DNA of 64,000 nt from DATHWB01 sp040880725 (GCA_040880725.1 JBBDHV010000030.1:45187-109186); one strand, 5' to 3'. Shown: positions 52,486 through 61,470, numbered from the stretch's first letter. Numbers and translations are program-made. The notes: generated by a model from the sequence alone, not told the origin.

Positions 52486-53013
52486 GTGAGTGACTTCTGG
52501 CCCGGCGAGTTCCGGTTCTGTCCCATGTGCGCGGCCGAGTTGACCGAGGTCGAGCGCGGCGGACGGGCCCGCATGGGGTGTCCCGAATGTTCCTACGTCC
52601 ACTTCCGGGACCCTGGGGTGGGGGCGGCAGTGCTCCTCGAGAATTCGGACGGCAAGGTGCTGCTGGTCAAACGGGGGAACGGAGCCACGAAGCCGGGGCT
52701 GTGGTGCGTGCCGTGTGGGTTCGTCGACTACGGCGAGGAGGTCCGCGACGCGGCGGCACGCGAGGTGCGGGAGGAGACCGGATTGGAGGTGGCGGTGGGG
52801 GATCCGATCTTCGTCCGTTCGAACTTCCACGACCCCGAGAAATTCACGGTCGGAATCTGGTTCAGTGGGCGGGTGCTGGACGGTGTCGCCGTCCCAGGCG
52901 ATGACGCAGTCGACGTCGGATGGTTCGCTCTCGACGATCTACCTGCCCTCGCCTTCGAAACCGACGCCGAGTTGTTCCGGCTCCGCTACGGCGTCGACGT
53001 CGAGCCCGCCTGA
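52486..53013 (+). CDS. NUDIX hydrolase with N-terminal zinc ribbon
   Basis: A 175-residue GTG-started protein. FCPMC...MGCPEC (about 11-36) forms a zinc ribbon like that of NudC. The NUDIX box GFVDYGEEVRDAAAREVREETGLEV matches GX5EX7REUXEEXGU exactly. It hydrolyses a nucleoside diphosphate linked to another group; NADH or a related dinucleotide is suggested by the ribbon but not proven. Its last 75 bp overlap the convergent phosphatase gene. Confidence 0.86.
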   Translation: MSDFWPGEFRFCPMCAAELTEVERGGRARMGCPECSYVHFRDPGVGAAVLLENSDGKVLLVKRGNGATKPGLWCVPCGFVDYGEEVRDAAAREVREETGLEVAVGDPIFVRSNFHDPEKFTVGIWFSGRVLDGVAVPGDDAVDVGWFALDDLPALAFETDAELFRLRYGVDVEPA

Positions 53014-53619
53014 GCGGCCGGCAGGCGTCTCCGGCGTCCATTCCGTGAGTTCGTCCCACGGGGTCCCCGGTTTGAGGGTGATCACGGTGCCGTGACGGGG
53101 CTTGTCGACATGCTGGTTGGCGAGGTCCCGTCCCGTGAGAGACAGCCGGGCGGCCTGCACAGGGTCTTGATGAGAGACGACGACGACGTCGCCATCGTGT
53201 CGGGCGGCGATCTCGGTCACTGCAGTCCGCATTCGCCGTGCGAGCGCTTCCAGGGACTCTGAGGCGAAGGCCATGTCGAGGGGATGCTCGAGATACGCCT
53301 CCAGTTCCCCGGGACGCTCGGTCGGGAGGTCGTCCCAGCCGATGCCCGCCCAGTCGTCTGCCATCTTCCATTCGACGAGTTCGGGCTCCACGCGGATCGG
53401 AAGGTCATGGGCGGCCGCGATCGGCGACGCGGTGGCGAGCGCCCGTTCCAGCGGGGATGACCAGACTGCGACGATGGGAGCGGAGCGAAGGTAGCGGGCC
53501 ACCGCCCGCGCCTCGGCTTCGCCGTTCTCGCTCAGCCGGAACCCGGGCAGTGCCGCATACACGACATGGTCCGGGTTCGTCACCTCCCCATGCCTCACCA
53601 AATGCACCCTGCTCGCCAT
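52939..53619 (-). CDS. Histidine-phosphatase (phosphoglycerate mutase-like) family protein
   Basis: A 226-residue protein with the RHGE phosphohistidine motif at the N-terminus (HLVRHGEVTN), SSPLERALATA, a Glu in the ELVEWKMADDW region, and the second His in VVVVSHQDPVQAA. A specific substrate cannot be given. The ATG lies only 4 bp from copy B of the dispersed ~53-bp repeat, with no clear ribosome-binding site, so its promoter or leader must lie inside or beyond the repeat. Confidence 0.82.
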   Translation of the reverse strand: MASRVHLVRHGEVTNPDHVVYAALPGFRLSENGEAEARAVARYLRSAPIVAVWSSPLERALATASPIAAAHDLPIRVEPELVEWKMADDWAGIGWDDLPTERPGELEAYLEHPLDMAFASESLEALARRMRTAVTEIAARHDGDVVVVSHQDPVQAARLSLTGRDLANQHVDKPRHGTVITLKPGTPWDELTEWTPETPAGRSGGLDVDAVAEPEQLGVGFEGEGR

Positions 53620-53622
53620 TTG

Positions 53623-53677
53623 GGCTTTTTAGCGGGGCAGCGCTCCATTCGTGAAGCGGAACGCAGACCAGAACGCG
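53623..53677 (+). repeat. Dispersed ~53-bp repeat, copy B
   Basis: Shares CTTTTTAGCGGGGCAGC at one end and GGAACGCAGACCAGAA at the other with copies A and C; the central 16 bp differ. It forms an inverted pair with copy C, 41 bp away, inside the divergent region between the histidine-phosphatase and dinB. Confidence 0.75.
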
Positions 53678-53718
53678 ATTCGCCCCCTCAGCAGACCACT
53701 GCCCGAAGCGGTCCGAGC

Positions 53719-53774
53719 CCGTTTCTGGTCTGCGTTCCGCGTCGTCTATGGAGCGCTGCCCCGCTAAAAACGGC
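53719..53774 (-). repeat. Dispersed ~53-bp repeat, copy C (inverted)
   Basis: Reading the minus strand gives TTTTTAGCGGGGCAGCGCTC, a variable centre, then GCGGAACGCAGACCAGAA. It matches copy B through the first 21 bases and the last 18. Its TTTTTAGC end faces the dinB start 16 bp away, mirroring how copy B faces the phosphatase start. Confidence 0.75.
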
Positions 53775-53789
53775 AGTAGCGTCGGCGAC

Positions 53790-54989
53790 GTGTGGGATGA
53801 GCGGATTCTCCATGTCGACATGGATGCCTTCTTCGTCGCCGTGGAGAGGCTGCGGGATCCTTCGCTGATCTCCCGACCGGTCGTCGTGGGCGGGACGGGG
53901 CCGCGCAGCGTGGTCGCGGCGGCGTCGTACGAGGTGCGGCCCTTCGGGATCCGCTCGGCGATGCCCATGTCCCGAGCGAGGTCCCTGTGCCGCGACCTGG
54001 TGATCGTGCCGCCCGATCATCGCGAGTACGGACGGATCTCCGAGCGTGTCTTCGAGATCTTCCGCTCGTTCACGCCATTGGTCGAAGGCCTCTCCATCGA
54101 CGAGGCGTTCCTCGATGTCGGTGGGCTCCGACACCATTTCCCGGACCCCGTTTCGGTCGGTGCCGAGATCCGCCGCGAGGTGACGACGCAGATCGGACTC
54201 ACGGCCTCGGTCGGGGTGGCGTCGACCAAGTTCCTCGCCAAGCTCGCTTCGGAGGCGGCCAAACCGGACGGGCTCCGACACGTCCCGCTCGCCGAGCAGC
54301 AGGAGTTCCTCGATGCGCTCCCGATCGGCGCGCTCTGGGGCGTGGGCGAGGCCACGAAGGCGGCGCTGGAGGGGGTCGGCGTCGAGAGCGTGCGAGACCT
54401 GCGCACCGCCCCCCGGCGCGGTCTCGAACGAGCAGTGGGTGGCGCGGTGGCGGCTCACCTGCACGACCTCGCCCACGGCCGGGACCCCCGAGCCGTTCAG
54501 CCCGACCGCGAGGTCAAGTCGGTCTCTGTCGAAGAGACATACGACACCGACATCTCCGGTGACGAGACGCTCCGCCGAGAGTTGCGTCGCCTCGCCGATC
54601 GCCTGGGCCCGCGCCTGCGGCGGGCGGGTCTGGCCGGTCGGACGGTCACGGTGAAGGTGCGCACGTCCGACTTCAAGACCGTGACACGGTCGATCACGCG
54701 CCCCGAGCCGACGAGCAGCGACCGTGATCTCCATCTCATCGCCTGCGAACTGCTCGCCGACGCCGACATCCGAGGACGTCCTGTGCGCCTGCTCGGGATC
54801 GGTGTGAGCGGGCTCGTGGAGACCGGAGGTAGCAGGCAATTGACGGCGATGGACGACCCGCGGTGGAGCGAAGTCGACGCCACGGTGGACGCCATCCGCT
54901 CCCGTTTCGGCGACGCGGCCGTGCGCCCCGCCGGCCTTCTGGAAGACCGGCGGAAGGATGGCGAGAACACAGATCCACCCATTCGTTGA
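53790..54989 (+). CDS. dinB: DNA polymerase IV (Y-family) DinB
   Basis: A 399-residue translesion polymerase. GTG 53790 begins just before the palm motif LHVDMDAFFVAVERL; SIDEAFLDVGG holds the second catalytic Asp-Glu; GVASTKFLAKLASEAAKPDG is the conserved DinB block; a little-finger domain ends the protein. The C-terminus shows no obvious beta-clamp peptide. Frames upstream of the GTG run into repeat copy C and are not coding. No LexA-type box was found by eye. Confidence 0.92.
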   Translation: MWDERILHVDMDAFFVAVERLRDPSLISRPVVVGGTGPRSVVAAASYEVRPFGIRSAMPMSRARSLCRDLVIVPPDHREYGRISERVFEIFRSFTPLVEGLSIDEAFLDVGGLRHHFPDPVSVGAEIRREVTTQIGLTASVGVASTKFLAKLASEAAKPDGLRHVPLAEQQEFLDALPIGALWGVGEATKAALEGVGVESVRDLRTAPRRGLERAVGGAVAAHLHDLAHGRDPRAVQPDREVKSVSVEETYDTDISGDETLRRELRRLADRLGPRLRRAGLAGRTVTVKVRTSDFKTVTRSITRPEPTSSDRDLHLIACELLADADIRGRPVRLLGIGVSGLVETGGSRQLTAMDDPRWSEVDATVDAIRSRFGDAAVRPAGLLEDRRKDGENTDPPIR

Positions 54990-55003
54990 ATTCGGGGCGA
55001 ACG

Positions 55004-55009
55004 TATACT
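55004..55009 (+). promoter_or_regulatory. Candidate -10 box before the DUF3040 gene
   Basis: TATACT lies 36 bp before the DUF3040 start in a short AT-rich patch after the dinB stop. A TTCGTT at 54982 with 16-bp spacing is a poor -35. This is a weak call based on hexamer similarity only. Confidence 0.35.
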
Positions 55010-55044
55010 GAGGCTCCCACAGCCGAGTGGAGTTACGGGCTGAC

Positions 55045-55380
55045 ATGCCACTTGACGATCACGAACAGCGCATCCTCGATGAGATCGAGCGACAGTTCTA
55101 CGAAGAGGATCCTGACCTCGCGCTCGCGGTTCGAAACATCGACCGGTCGGGTCGCTTCGGGGTCCGGTATCCGCTCGTGGGACTCGTCGTCGGCATGGTC
55201 ATCGTGCTGGCGACGTTCACCTCATCCACGCCGCTGGCCATCGTCGGGTTCGTCCTGATGGTGGGGTCCGCGACGGCGTTGGCCTACGGGATTCGGAACC
55301 GAATTCAGGCGGGATCGCGTTCTCCGGCCGCTCCGGACGCGTCATCTTCGAATTGGTACCGCCGCTTTCGCCGCGGCTGA
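55045..55380 (+). CDS. DUF3040 membrane protein
   Basis: A 111-residue protein with the DUF3040 signature PLDDHEQRILDEIERQFYEEDPDLA at the N-terminus and two central membrane helices (about 50-68, 71-90). This family is restricted to Actinobacteria and is typically found between dinB and mraZ, as here. ATG 55045 starts directly on the signature; an ATG 18 bp earlier is the alternative. Its function is unknown. Confidence 0.85.
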   Translation: MPLDDHEQRILDEIERQFYEEDPDLALAVRNIDRSGRFGVRYPLVGLVVGMVIVLATFTSSTPLAIVGFVLMVGSATALAYGIRNRIQAGSRSPAAPDASSSNWYRRFRRG

Positions 55381-55516
55381 TACCCCCCCGCTAGAGTGAC
55401 GCCCCCTGGGGTGCTCGCGACGGTGACGTTCGGCTCCCGGGACCGCAAGAAGTAGATATGATCGGTCGTGTGTGCCGTGCACCCGCCGATCCCGTGGGAA
55501 CGATTGAGAGGTTCCG

Positions 55517-56014
55517 TTGCGAGAAGGATTCACCGCCCAGCAGGCACAGTCGCTCACCGGGTGCACACATCATCAGCTCCGGTATTGGGACCGGGTGGGA
55601 CTCGTCCCACCCACGATTCAGAGTACGGGTGGTCGTCCGGGCGTTCGTCGGCTCTATTCGTTCCGGGATCTCGTGGCACTGCGGGTCGTCCGCAGCCTGC
55701 TCGACAACGGAATGTCATTGCAGCGGGTGCGAAGGGCGTGGGACTACCTGCGTCGGAACGCCGACATGGACGGTCACCTCGCAGAAGTGAAGCTGGTGAC
55801 CGACGGCCAGACCATCTTCCGGATCGCCCGCGATGACGGTCAGCTCTTGGACGCGCTTCGAGAAGGTCAGCTGGCGTTCTTCGTCGCAATCGACGAGATC
55901 ACCCGCACGGTCGATGAAGACGTGAGCCGTTTCGAACTCGATCGCAGCGAGTTTCTCCAGATGCTTCGCCGCGTCGAGGACGACGTCTCCGAGGAGATGG
56001 CTGCCGAAGGCTGA
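55517..56014 (+). CDS. MerR-family transcriptional regulator
   Basis: A 165-residue protein starting at TTG 55517 with GAGAGG upstream. The winged helix-turn-helix reads FTAQQAQSLTGCTHHQLRYWDRVGLVPPT with VRRLYSFRDLVALRVVRSLLDNGMSLQRVRRAWDYL, that is the MerR DNA-binding and coupling helix. The C-terminal half has no Cys-based metal site; it ends in an acidic helix. The ligand and targets are unknown. Confidence 0.85.
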   Translation: MREGFTAQQAQSLTGCTHHQLRYWDRVGLVPPTIQSTGGRPGVRRLYSFRDLVALRVVRSLLDNGMSLQRVRRAWDYLRRNADMDGHLAEVKLVTDGQTIFRIARDDGQLLDALREGQLAFFVAIDEITRTVDEDVSRFELDRSEFLQMLRRVEDDVSEEMAAEG

Positions 56015-56035
56015 GCTGCGGCTCGCCCCGGGACG

Positions 56036-58357
56036 TCAGCGGCGCCGGAGCGAGCGCACGGTGACGCTCGCCACCACCTTGTCCCACCTGCTGTAGCGCC
56101 GGCTGATCCGATCGTCGGCCCGCCGGAATGCCGATCGGCCGTCGCCCCTTGGTCGGCCTCCATAGACCGTCGCCGTATAGAGGGTCGCCAGGGGGACGAG
56201 GTCGTTGTGGTGACCGGCCGCGATTTCGATCGGAGTCGCCGAATTCGGCACGTCGCTTCCCAGGTCGCGCAACCGGTCGACGATCTCGTTCCAGGCGGCG
56301 TCGATGTTGCCGGTGCGGATCGCCGCGATGCGCCGGGCCCGCCGGATCCGCTTGTAGGCCGGGATGCACGCGGTGATCACGCTGATTGCCAGGATCGCCC
56401 ACACCCAGCGGGGAATCGTGAACCGATCGTCGGTTCGGAAGTCGGGAGTGACGTCACCGCCGAGAAGGTCGAGTTCGGGTCCGAGGTCGGGACGCTCGCC
56501 GGAAGTGACGGCGGATCCGGTGCTGTCGATCTCGGTCGGGGCGGGAACATATTCGCGAAGGTCGAAGCCGACGTCGGCGATGAGCGGGGCGGTCGCACCG
56601 TCCGCCCGCGGGGTCGGATCGAAGCGGACCCACCCCTGACCGTTCATCCACAGCTCCACCCAGGCGTGAGCATTGCGTTCCCGGACGACGATCACATCCG
56701 TGCCGTCTGCTTGCTGCTGGACGTCGCCGGGCGTGAACCCCAGCACCACCCTGCTCGGAATGCCCAACGTGCGTGCCATCACGCCCATCGCCGTGGCGAA
56801 CTGCTCGCAGTATCCGGTCCGGTAGTTGTTCGAGTCGGCGTCGAGGAGCCATTCGGCGAGGTTCAGTGAGGAGTGACCCGTGTCGACGTCGGTGTCATAG
56901 GTGAACGTGCCACGATCACTGAGCCACGCTTCGAGGATGAGCGCCTTCTCGAAGGTCGTGGTCCCTTCCTCGGTCACGGTGCGAGCCAGGGTCCGGACCT
57001 CGGTGGCCGTGTCGTCGGGAAGTTCGAGGTACTCGGCGATGTCTTCGGGCCGGTCGAGGAATTGGGGGCTGCTCGCGGTGCCGCCGAATACTCCGGCGTC
57101 GGACGCCTCGGCGAAGATGGGTGAGAGCGTGCCTCCGGTGGACGCCAGGTAGTTGATGTCCGGGATGGGCACGTTCGCCTCGATCTCGTATTCCCACCCG
57201 GGGTTGGTCCTGAGGTCGATTCCCACCGAGCCGTCTTCTCGGACCCGGAAGCCCTCTCGGATCAGGTCTTCGTCGCTGCGCAGGACGTACGGGGCGTAGA
57301 GAGTGGGAAGGACGGATTCTCGAAGGCTCGCGACCTGCACCCGGGCCGCCACCGGCACGGTGGGTCCCTGGAATGCCAAGTCCTCGCGTTCCCACCGGGT
57401 GGCGCCTTGCTTCGCCCATGATTGCGAGCCCGGCAGCCAGTTCTCCCCGTCGTAGGTGTCGAGGGTGATCAGATTCCAGTAGAGCTCGCTCTGGGCCGGC
57501 GCAGATTCCGAGACGGTGGCGTAGAACAGCGGCTCGTCGGAGAGCGAGACGAGGCTCTGCTGCATTCCCACGAACAGGTTGAACGATGAGCCCCCGTACA
57601 GTCCGGATCCGATTCCGGTCTGGGTGCGCCATTGGAGGGTGCCGGCCTCGGGGACCGTGGCAGCGAAGGTGTTGGCGCCGGCCACTGCACCCGCGGCGCC
57701 GAGCACCGCCACCGTGACTGCCGCTGCGGTCGAAACCCGTGGAATCAGCATGCCGGTGCGTCCCCGCAGCCGCCCTGCGGCAGGGTTGCCCGGGTTCGCC
57801 AGCGACACGACGGCCATGCCGCCCACGAGGGCGAACGCCACGAGCCATTGCAGCCCCGGCGGTTGGCGGTCGAGGGTGGCGAGTTGCAGGTAGAAGGCCA
57901 GCGCCGGGATCGTGACGAGCGACGGTCGGCGGCTGAGCATCCCCGCGGTCCCGACCGCGCCCAGGCTCCAGTAGACGACGGCCAGGACGGCCACGAGGCC
58001 TGCGACCGGCAGCACCGGTGCTGCTCCGAAGCGGATGATCTCCCAGGCGAATGCGAGTTCGGTCTGCACTGTCCGGAGCGTCTCGGCGGTGGGGATGATC
58101 CCGGCCGCGAGCGTCGAGGGCGCAGTGATCCGCAGGACGGCCACGCTCAGACCGGCGATGTTCGCGGCGACCACGATCGGTGTGGAGAGCCGGTAGGAGC
58201 GAGCGACCCATGTGAACACGGCACCGAGCACCACCGCCGCGAGCAACACGATCTGCCATGCGGGCCCCTCGGTCTGCGGCTGGAGCAGTCGGCCCAAACG
58301 GGCGAGGCTCAGGACGACGGCGCCGAGACCGGTCAGCCAGATGAAGCGTTCGACCAT
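56036..58357 (-). CDS. Membrane transglutaminase-like protease (TgpA/DUF3488 type)
   Basis: A 773-residue protein with about six N-terminal helices, a long external region carrying the transglutaminase core, and one more helix (about 651-668) before a cytoplasmic tail. The catalytic triad is Cys517 (GYCEQFATAMG), His564 (NAHAWVELW) and Asp580 (VRFDPTP). It sits behind DUF58 and MoxR genes, a conserved trio thought to assemble or process cell-envelope proteins. ATG 58357 overlaps the DUF58 stop by 25 bp; a longer upstream frame is antisense to DUF58. Confidence 0.9.
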   Translation of the reverse strand: MVERFIWLTGLGAVVLSLARLGRLLQPQTEGPAWQIVLLAAVVLGAVFTWVARSYRLSTPIVVAANIAGLSVAVLRITAPSTLAAGIIPTAETLRTVQTELAFAWEIIRFGAAPVLPVAGLVAVLAVVYWSLGAVGTAGMLSRRPSLVTIPALAFYLQLATLDRQPPGLQWLVAFALVGGMAVVSLANPGNPAAGRLRGRTGMLIPRVSTAAAVTVAVLGAAGAVAGANTFAATVPEAGTLQWRTQTGIGSGLYGGSSFNLFVGMQQSLVSLSDEPLFYATVSESAPAQSELYWNLITLDTYDGENWLPGSQSWAKQGATRWEREDLAFQGPTVPVAARVQVASLRESVLPTLYAPYVLRSDEDLIREGFRVREDGSVGIDLRTNPGWEYEIEANVPIPDINYLASTGGTLSPIFAEASDAGVFGGTASSPQFLDRPEDIAEYLELPDDTATEVRTLARTVTEEGTTTFEKALILEAWLSDRGTFTYDTDVDTGHSSLNLAEWLLDADSNNYRTGYCEQFATAMGVMARTLGIPSRVVLGFTPGDVQQQADGTDVIVVRERNAHAWVELWMNGQGWVRFDPTPRADGATAPLIADVGFDLREYVPAPTEIDSTGSAVTSGERPDLGPELDLLGGDVTPDFRTDDRFTIPRWVWAILAISVITACIPAYKRIRRARRIAAIRTGNIDAAWNEIVDRLRDLGSDVPNSATPIEIAAGHHNDLVPLATLYTATVYGGRPRGDGRSAFRRADDRISRRYSRWDKVVASVTVRSLRRR

Positions 58358-59511
58358 GTCTTTCCCACCACCTTCGCCCACGCTGTGGCCCACGACTCGT
58401 TCGGGGAGACGTTCACCGTGACCGCTCCCGCCCGTTGAAACGCGATCTCGCCGCGGGAAGTGGTTTCGCCGGCAGACAGCACCACTGTCGTGCGGTATTC
58501 CCGAGACATGAGGCGTTGGACTTCCAGGAGGTCGGAGTCCGGGACCCCGGTGACGAGCACGAGGGCCCCGCCGCGGCCCACCGACTTGAGACGTGAGGCG
58601 ACGGCGCGGATGTCCAACCTTCCTTCGCGTTCGACGACGGCGAGTTTCTCCATCACCGCGCCGTAGGCACTGATGGGTGTGGAAGTGACACCACCAGCCC
58701 ACAGGTCGGCGTCGAAGCCTTCCGTTGCGAGATGTCGCACCATCGAAGCCGCGCCCCGCACTGCCTTCTCGAAGCATTCTTCGGACTCGTAGGCGTTCCA
58801 GCGGAGATCGAGGATGACCAGCGCCCGGCTCTGCCATGGCGTCTCCAGTTGACGGATCATCAGTTCGTCCCGCTTGGCCGATGATGGCCAGTGCACCCGC
58901 CGAAGGTCGTCGCCGTAGACGTACTCCCGCAGGGTGTAGAAATCCTCACCGCCCCGCCGCGAGAACTCCGGTCGCGACGCCTGCATCGCGGGATCCCGGC
59001 CTCGGGTCATCGGGAAGCCGACGAGGTCTTCGACCTCCGGATAGACGATGAGCCGGTCGACGGCGGGAATGACGGTCGAGGCCGACGCCAGGCGCAGTGG
59101 ATCGGTCACGGTGGCTGTCACCGGGCCGACCGGGTACACCCCCCGGGGTCGACAGAGGATCTGGTACTCGGCGTCTCCGGTGGTGCCGGGCGGAATCGAC
59201 CCGGCCTCGAAGACTGCCTGACCGAGTTCGCCGACCTCATCGACGAACGCCACGTTGGTGAGCGGCCGCGTGCCGTGGTTGGAGATGACGGCGTCGACGG
59301 ATGCACGGTCGCCTTCGTGGACGAGACTCGGCGACAGTCGGCGGACGACGCCCACCTCGGGTCGCGAGACTTTCGTGAGGATGACGGCGGCGACCAGCGC
59401 GACGCCGACGATCACCGCGGCGGCGAGGAGTTCGATCTCACCGAGCATGATCCACAGCACCACGAGTGCTGCGGCCACTCCGAGACCTGCCCAGCCCCGC
59501 TCGGTGAGCAT
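58333..59511 (-). CDS. DUF58-domain protein
   Basis: A 392-residue protein with two N-terminal membrane helices (about 8-25, 28-48), an immunoglobulin-like middle part (VDAVISNHGTRPLTNVAFVDEVGELG) and the C-terminal DUF58/vWA-like core (REYVYGDDLRRVHWPSSAKRDELMIRQLETPW, VILDLRWNAYES). It lies directly after the MoxR gene (2 bp gap). Confidence 0.9.
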   Translation of the reverse strand: MLTERGWAGLGVAAALVVLWIMLGEIELLAAAVIVGVALVAAVILTKVSRPEVGVVRRLSPSLVHEGDRASVDAVISNHGTRPLTNVAFVDEVGELGQAVFEAGSIPPGTTGDAEYQILCRPRGVYPVGPVTATVTDPLRLASASTVIPAVDRLIVYPEVEDLVGFPMTRGRDPAMQASRPEFSRRGGEDFYTLREYVYGDDLRRVHWPSSAKRDELMIRQLETPWQSRALVILDLRWNAYESEECFEKAVRGAASMVRHLATEGFDADLWAGGVTSTPISAYGAVMEKLAVVEREGRLDIRAVASRLKSVGRGGALVLVTGVPDSDLLEVQRLMSREYRTTVVLSAGETTSRGEIAFQRAGAVTVNVSPNESWATAWAKVVGKTWSNASSG

Positions 59512-59513
59512 CG

Positions 59514-60533
59514 TCAGGTGGCCATGCGACTGCTGCCGGGGACGGTCAGGTTGCGGAGGATCGAACCGAGGACATCTTCGATGACGGTGCCCCGCATCTG
59601 GGCTTCGGGACGCAGTGCCATGCGGTGGGCCATCGTCGGGGCGGCCAGCGCCTTCACGTCGTCCGGCGTGACGTACTCGCGACCTTCGGCCGCGGCACGC
59701 ACACGGGCGAGACGTTGTAGGGACAGTGACGCTCGCGGGGATGCTCCGAGGAGCAACTCCTCGTGGGAGCGGGTCGCTTCCACCAGCGAGATGATGTAGC
59801 CCTGCACCGACGGAGCGACATGGATGCGACGTGCGACGTCGATCATTCCCACGACGTCTTCGGCGGAGATGACGGGGCGAAGGGTGTGGAAGCCGGAGCG
59901 GACACCGTGAGTGTTCATCATCTCGAGTTCCTTCTCACGGGTCGGATATCCGATCCGCACCCGCATCGTGAAACGATCGAGTTGGGCTTCGGGCAGGGGA
60001 TAGGTGCCTTCGTGCTCGAGCGGGTTCTGGGTCGCCACCACCATGAAGGGAGCGCCGAGTTCTCTGGTCACGCCGTCCGAGGTGACCTGGCGCTCTTCCA
60101 TCGCTTCCAAGAGGGCGGCCTGGGTCTTCGGGCTGGCCCGGTTGATCTCGTCGCCGACGACGATGTTGGCGAAGATCGCCCCGGGCTTGAAGGAGAACTC
60201 CGACGCTTGCCGGTCCCAGACGCTCACACCGGTCACGTCCGACGGCAAGAGATCGGGCGTGAACTGGATGCGGTGGAACGTGCAGTCGATGCTGCGGGCG
60301 ATGGACTTTGCAAGCAGGGTCTTGCCGACGCCGGGGACGTCCTCGATCAACACGTGGCCTTCGGCGAACAGGGCGGACTGCACGAGGTCGACGACGTCTC
60401 GTTTGCCCTGGATGACGGTCTCGACGTTCGATGCGACCTCATCGAACCGCCCAGCGAACCACTCGACTCGTTCGTCTTCGACCGGTGTTTCGACTGAAGT
60501 CAAAGTGGCATTCTCCCGGATGTTCGACAACAC
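59514..60533 (-). CDS. MoxR-family AAA ATPase
   Basis: A 339-residue AAA+ chaperone. Walker A is GVGKTLLAKS (about 70-79), Walker B VVGDEINRA, sensor 1 MVVATQNPLEHEGTYPLPEAQLDRF, and the C-terminal helical lid ends LTVPGSSRMAT. MoxR proteins work with DUF58/vWA partners to mature protein complexes. First gene of the trio; its start faces the small plus-strand gene at 60596 across 62 bp. Confidence 0.92.
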   Translation of the reverse strand: MLSNIRENATLTSVETPVEDERVEWFAGRFDEVASNVETVIQGKRDVVDLVQSALFAEGHVLIEDVPGVGKTLLAKSIARSIDCTFHRIQFTPDLLPSDVTGVSVWDRQASEFSFKPGAIFANIVVGDEINRASPKTQAALLEAMEERQVTSDGVTRELGAPFMVVATQNPLEHEGTYPLPEAQLDRFTMRVRIGYPTREKELEMMNTHGVRSGFHTLRPVISAEDVVGMIDVARRIHVAPSVQGYIISLVEATRSHEELLLGASPRASLSLQRLARVRAAAEGREYVTPDDVKALAAPTMAHRMALRPEAQMRGTVIEDVLGSILRNLTVPGSSRMAT

Positions 60534-60595
60534 GGCACTCTACCCCTGGTCAGATTGAACCCCTCGGGTAGCCTTATGGGAAGGGAGTGAAACAC

Positions 60596-60877
60596 ATGTC
60601 GGATCCGAACGCATCGGATCGGGCACAGATGATGTGGGGCAACACAATGGGGCAACGGATGGGACGCCTGCTCAGGCTGGTGAAGTCGACAGTGGTCACG
60701 GGGCTCGCGCATGTGCGGCGCGGATGGTGGCGTCGCCGCCCTTTTCTCCCACTTCCCGACCGCCGGCACCTGGCGTGGCGCAGGTGGACCGCGTACGGGA
60801 GCGACCAGCCGGCGGAACGCCGGGACATCACGACATTCCTCTTGTGGGCAGACCGCCAACGGAGGGCAGGAGCGTGA
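60596..60877 (+). CDS. Small basic protein, unknown
   Basis: A 93-residue Arg/Trp-rich protein with RRGWWRRRPFLPLPDRRHLAWRRWTAYG in the middle and DITTFLLWADRQRRAG at the end, a pattern that looks conserved in Acidimicrobiia. An ATG at 60587 is the alternative start. It overlaps the next gene by one base (TGATG). Function unknown. Confidence 0.6.
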   Translation: MSDPNASDRAQMMWGNTMGQRMGRLLRLVKSTVVTGLAHVRRGWWRRRPFLPLPDRRHLAWRRWTAYGSDQPAERRDITTFLLWADRQRRAGA

Positions 60878-61470
60878 TGGGGCTGGAAGACCGCCTGCGC
60901 AAGGTCCGGGGCGTCGCGGACATCACCGTCGAACTGGGCGAGGTCGGACTCGAATCCATTCGAGTGCGAATCGACGAAGGAACCGACGAAGCGGCAGTCC
61001 TCGACGAGATCCGCCGAATTCTGGTGGCGTACGGGCTCCGCTCCCGCAAGACCGAGCCCGTGTCCGTCGAAGCTTCCGATCCCGCCGCGCTCGGCGAAGC
61101 CGAAGCGCCGCTCCGTCCCCGAATCACCGTTGGCCCCCGCGGCGACGGGCTCTACGTTCGTCTCACCGAAGGCGAACGCATCGTCGAACGAATGGGGGAG
61201 CGATCCGCGATCGGAGTCGCCCAGGCGATGGTGCAAGCGGTTGCCGACTGGCGGTCGGTCGGTTCACCCTCACGCATCGCGGTGGCTCTCGACGAACTCG
61301 ACACGACGCCAGTCGTGACGATGCTCGCCCGCAGGGAAGGCCGCACAGCCGTCGCTGCGGCATCGTGCGCAGTGTCGCTGGCAGGCGGTATCTACCAGGC
61401 CGCAGCAGGCGTGCTGACCGGACTCGAACCGCTCGGCCAGCCCGACACCCCTCCATCCACGACGGGGTAA
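60877..61470 (+). CDS. Hypothetical protein with ACT-like N-terminal part
   Basis: A 197-residue protein. The N-terminal 60 residues (VRGVADITVELGEVGLESIRVRIDEGTDEAAVLDEIRRILVAYGL) alternate strand and helix like a small regulatory alpha/beta fold. A middle section repeats similar elements (VALDELDTTPVVTMLARREGR). No catalytic motif was recognised. It is coupled to the small basic protein gene and precedes the HNH gene by 12 bp. Confidence 0.6.
   Translation: MGLEDRLRKVRGVADITVELGEVGLESIRVRIDEGTDEAAVLDEIRRILVAYGLRSRKTEPVSVEASDPAALGEAEAPLRPRITVGPRGDGLYVRLTEGERIVERMGERSAIGVAQAMVQAVADWRSVGSPSRIAVALDELDTTPVVTMLARREGRTAVAAASCAVSLAGGIYQAAAGVLTGLEPLGQPDTPPSTTG

Noticed and set aside
53748..53789. 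An earlier ATG start for dinB
   Set aside because: The extra 14 codons lie inside repeat copy C, and the family N-terminus fits the GTG at 53790.
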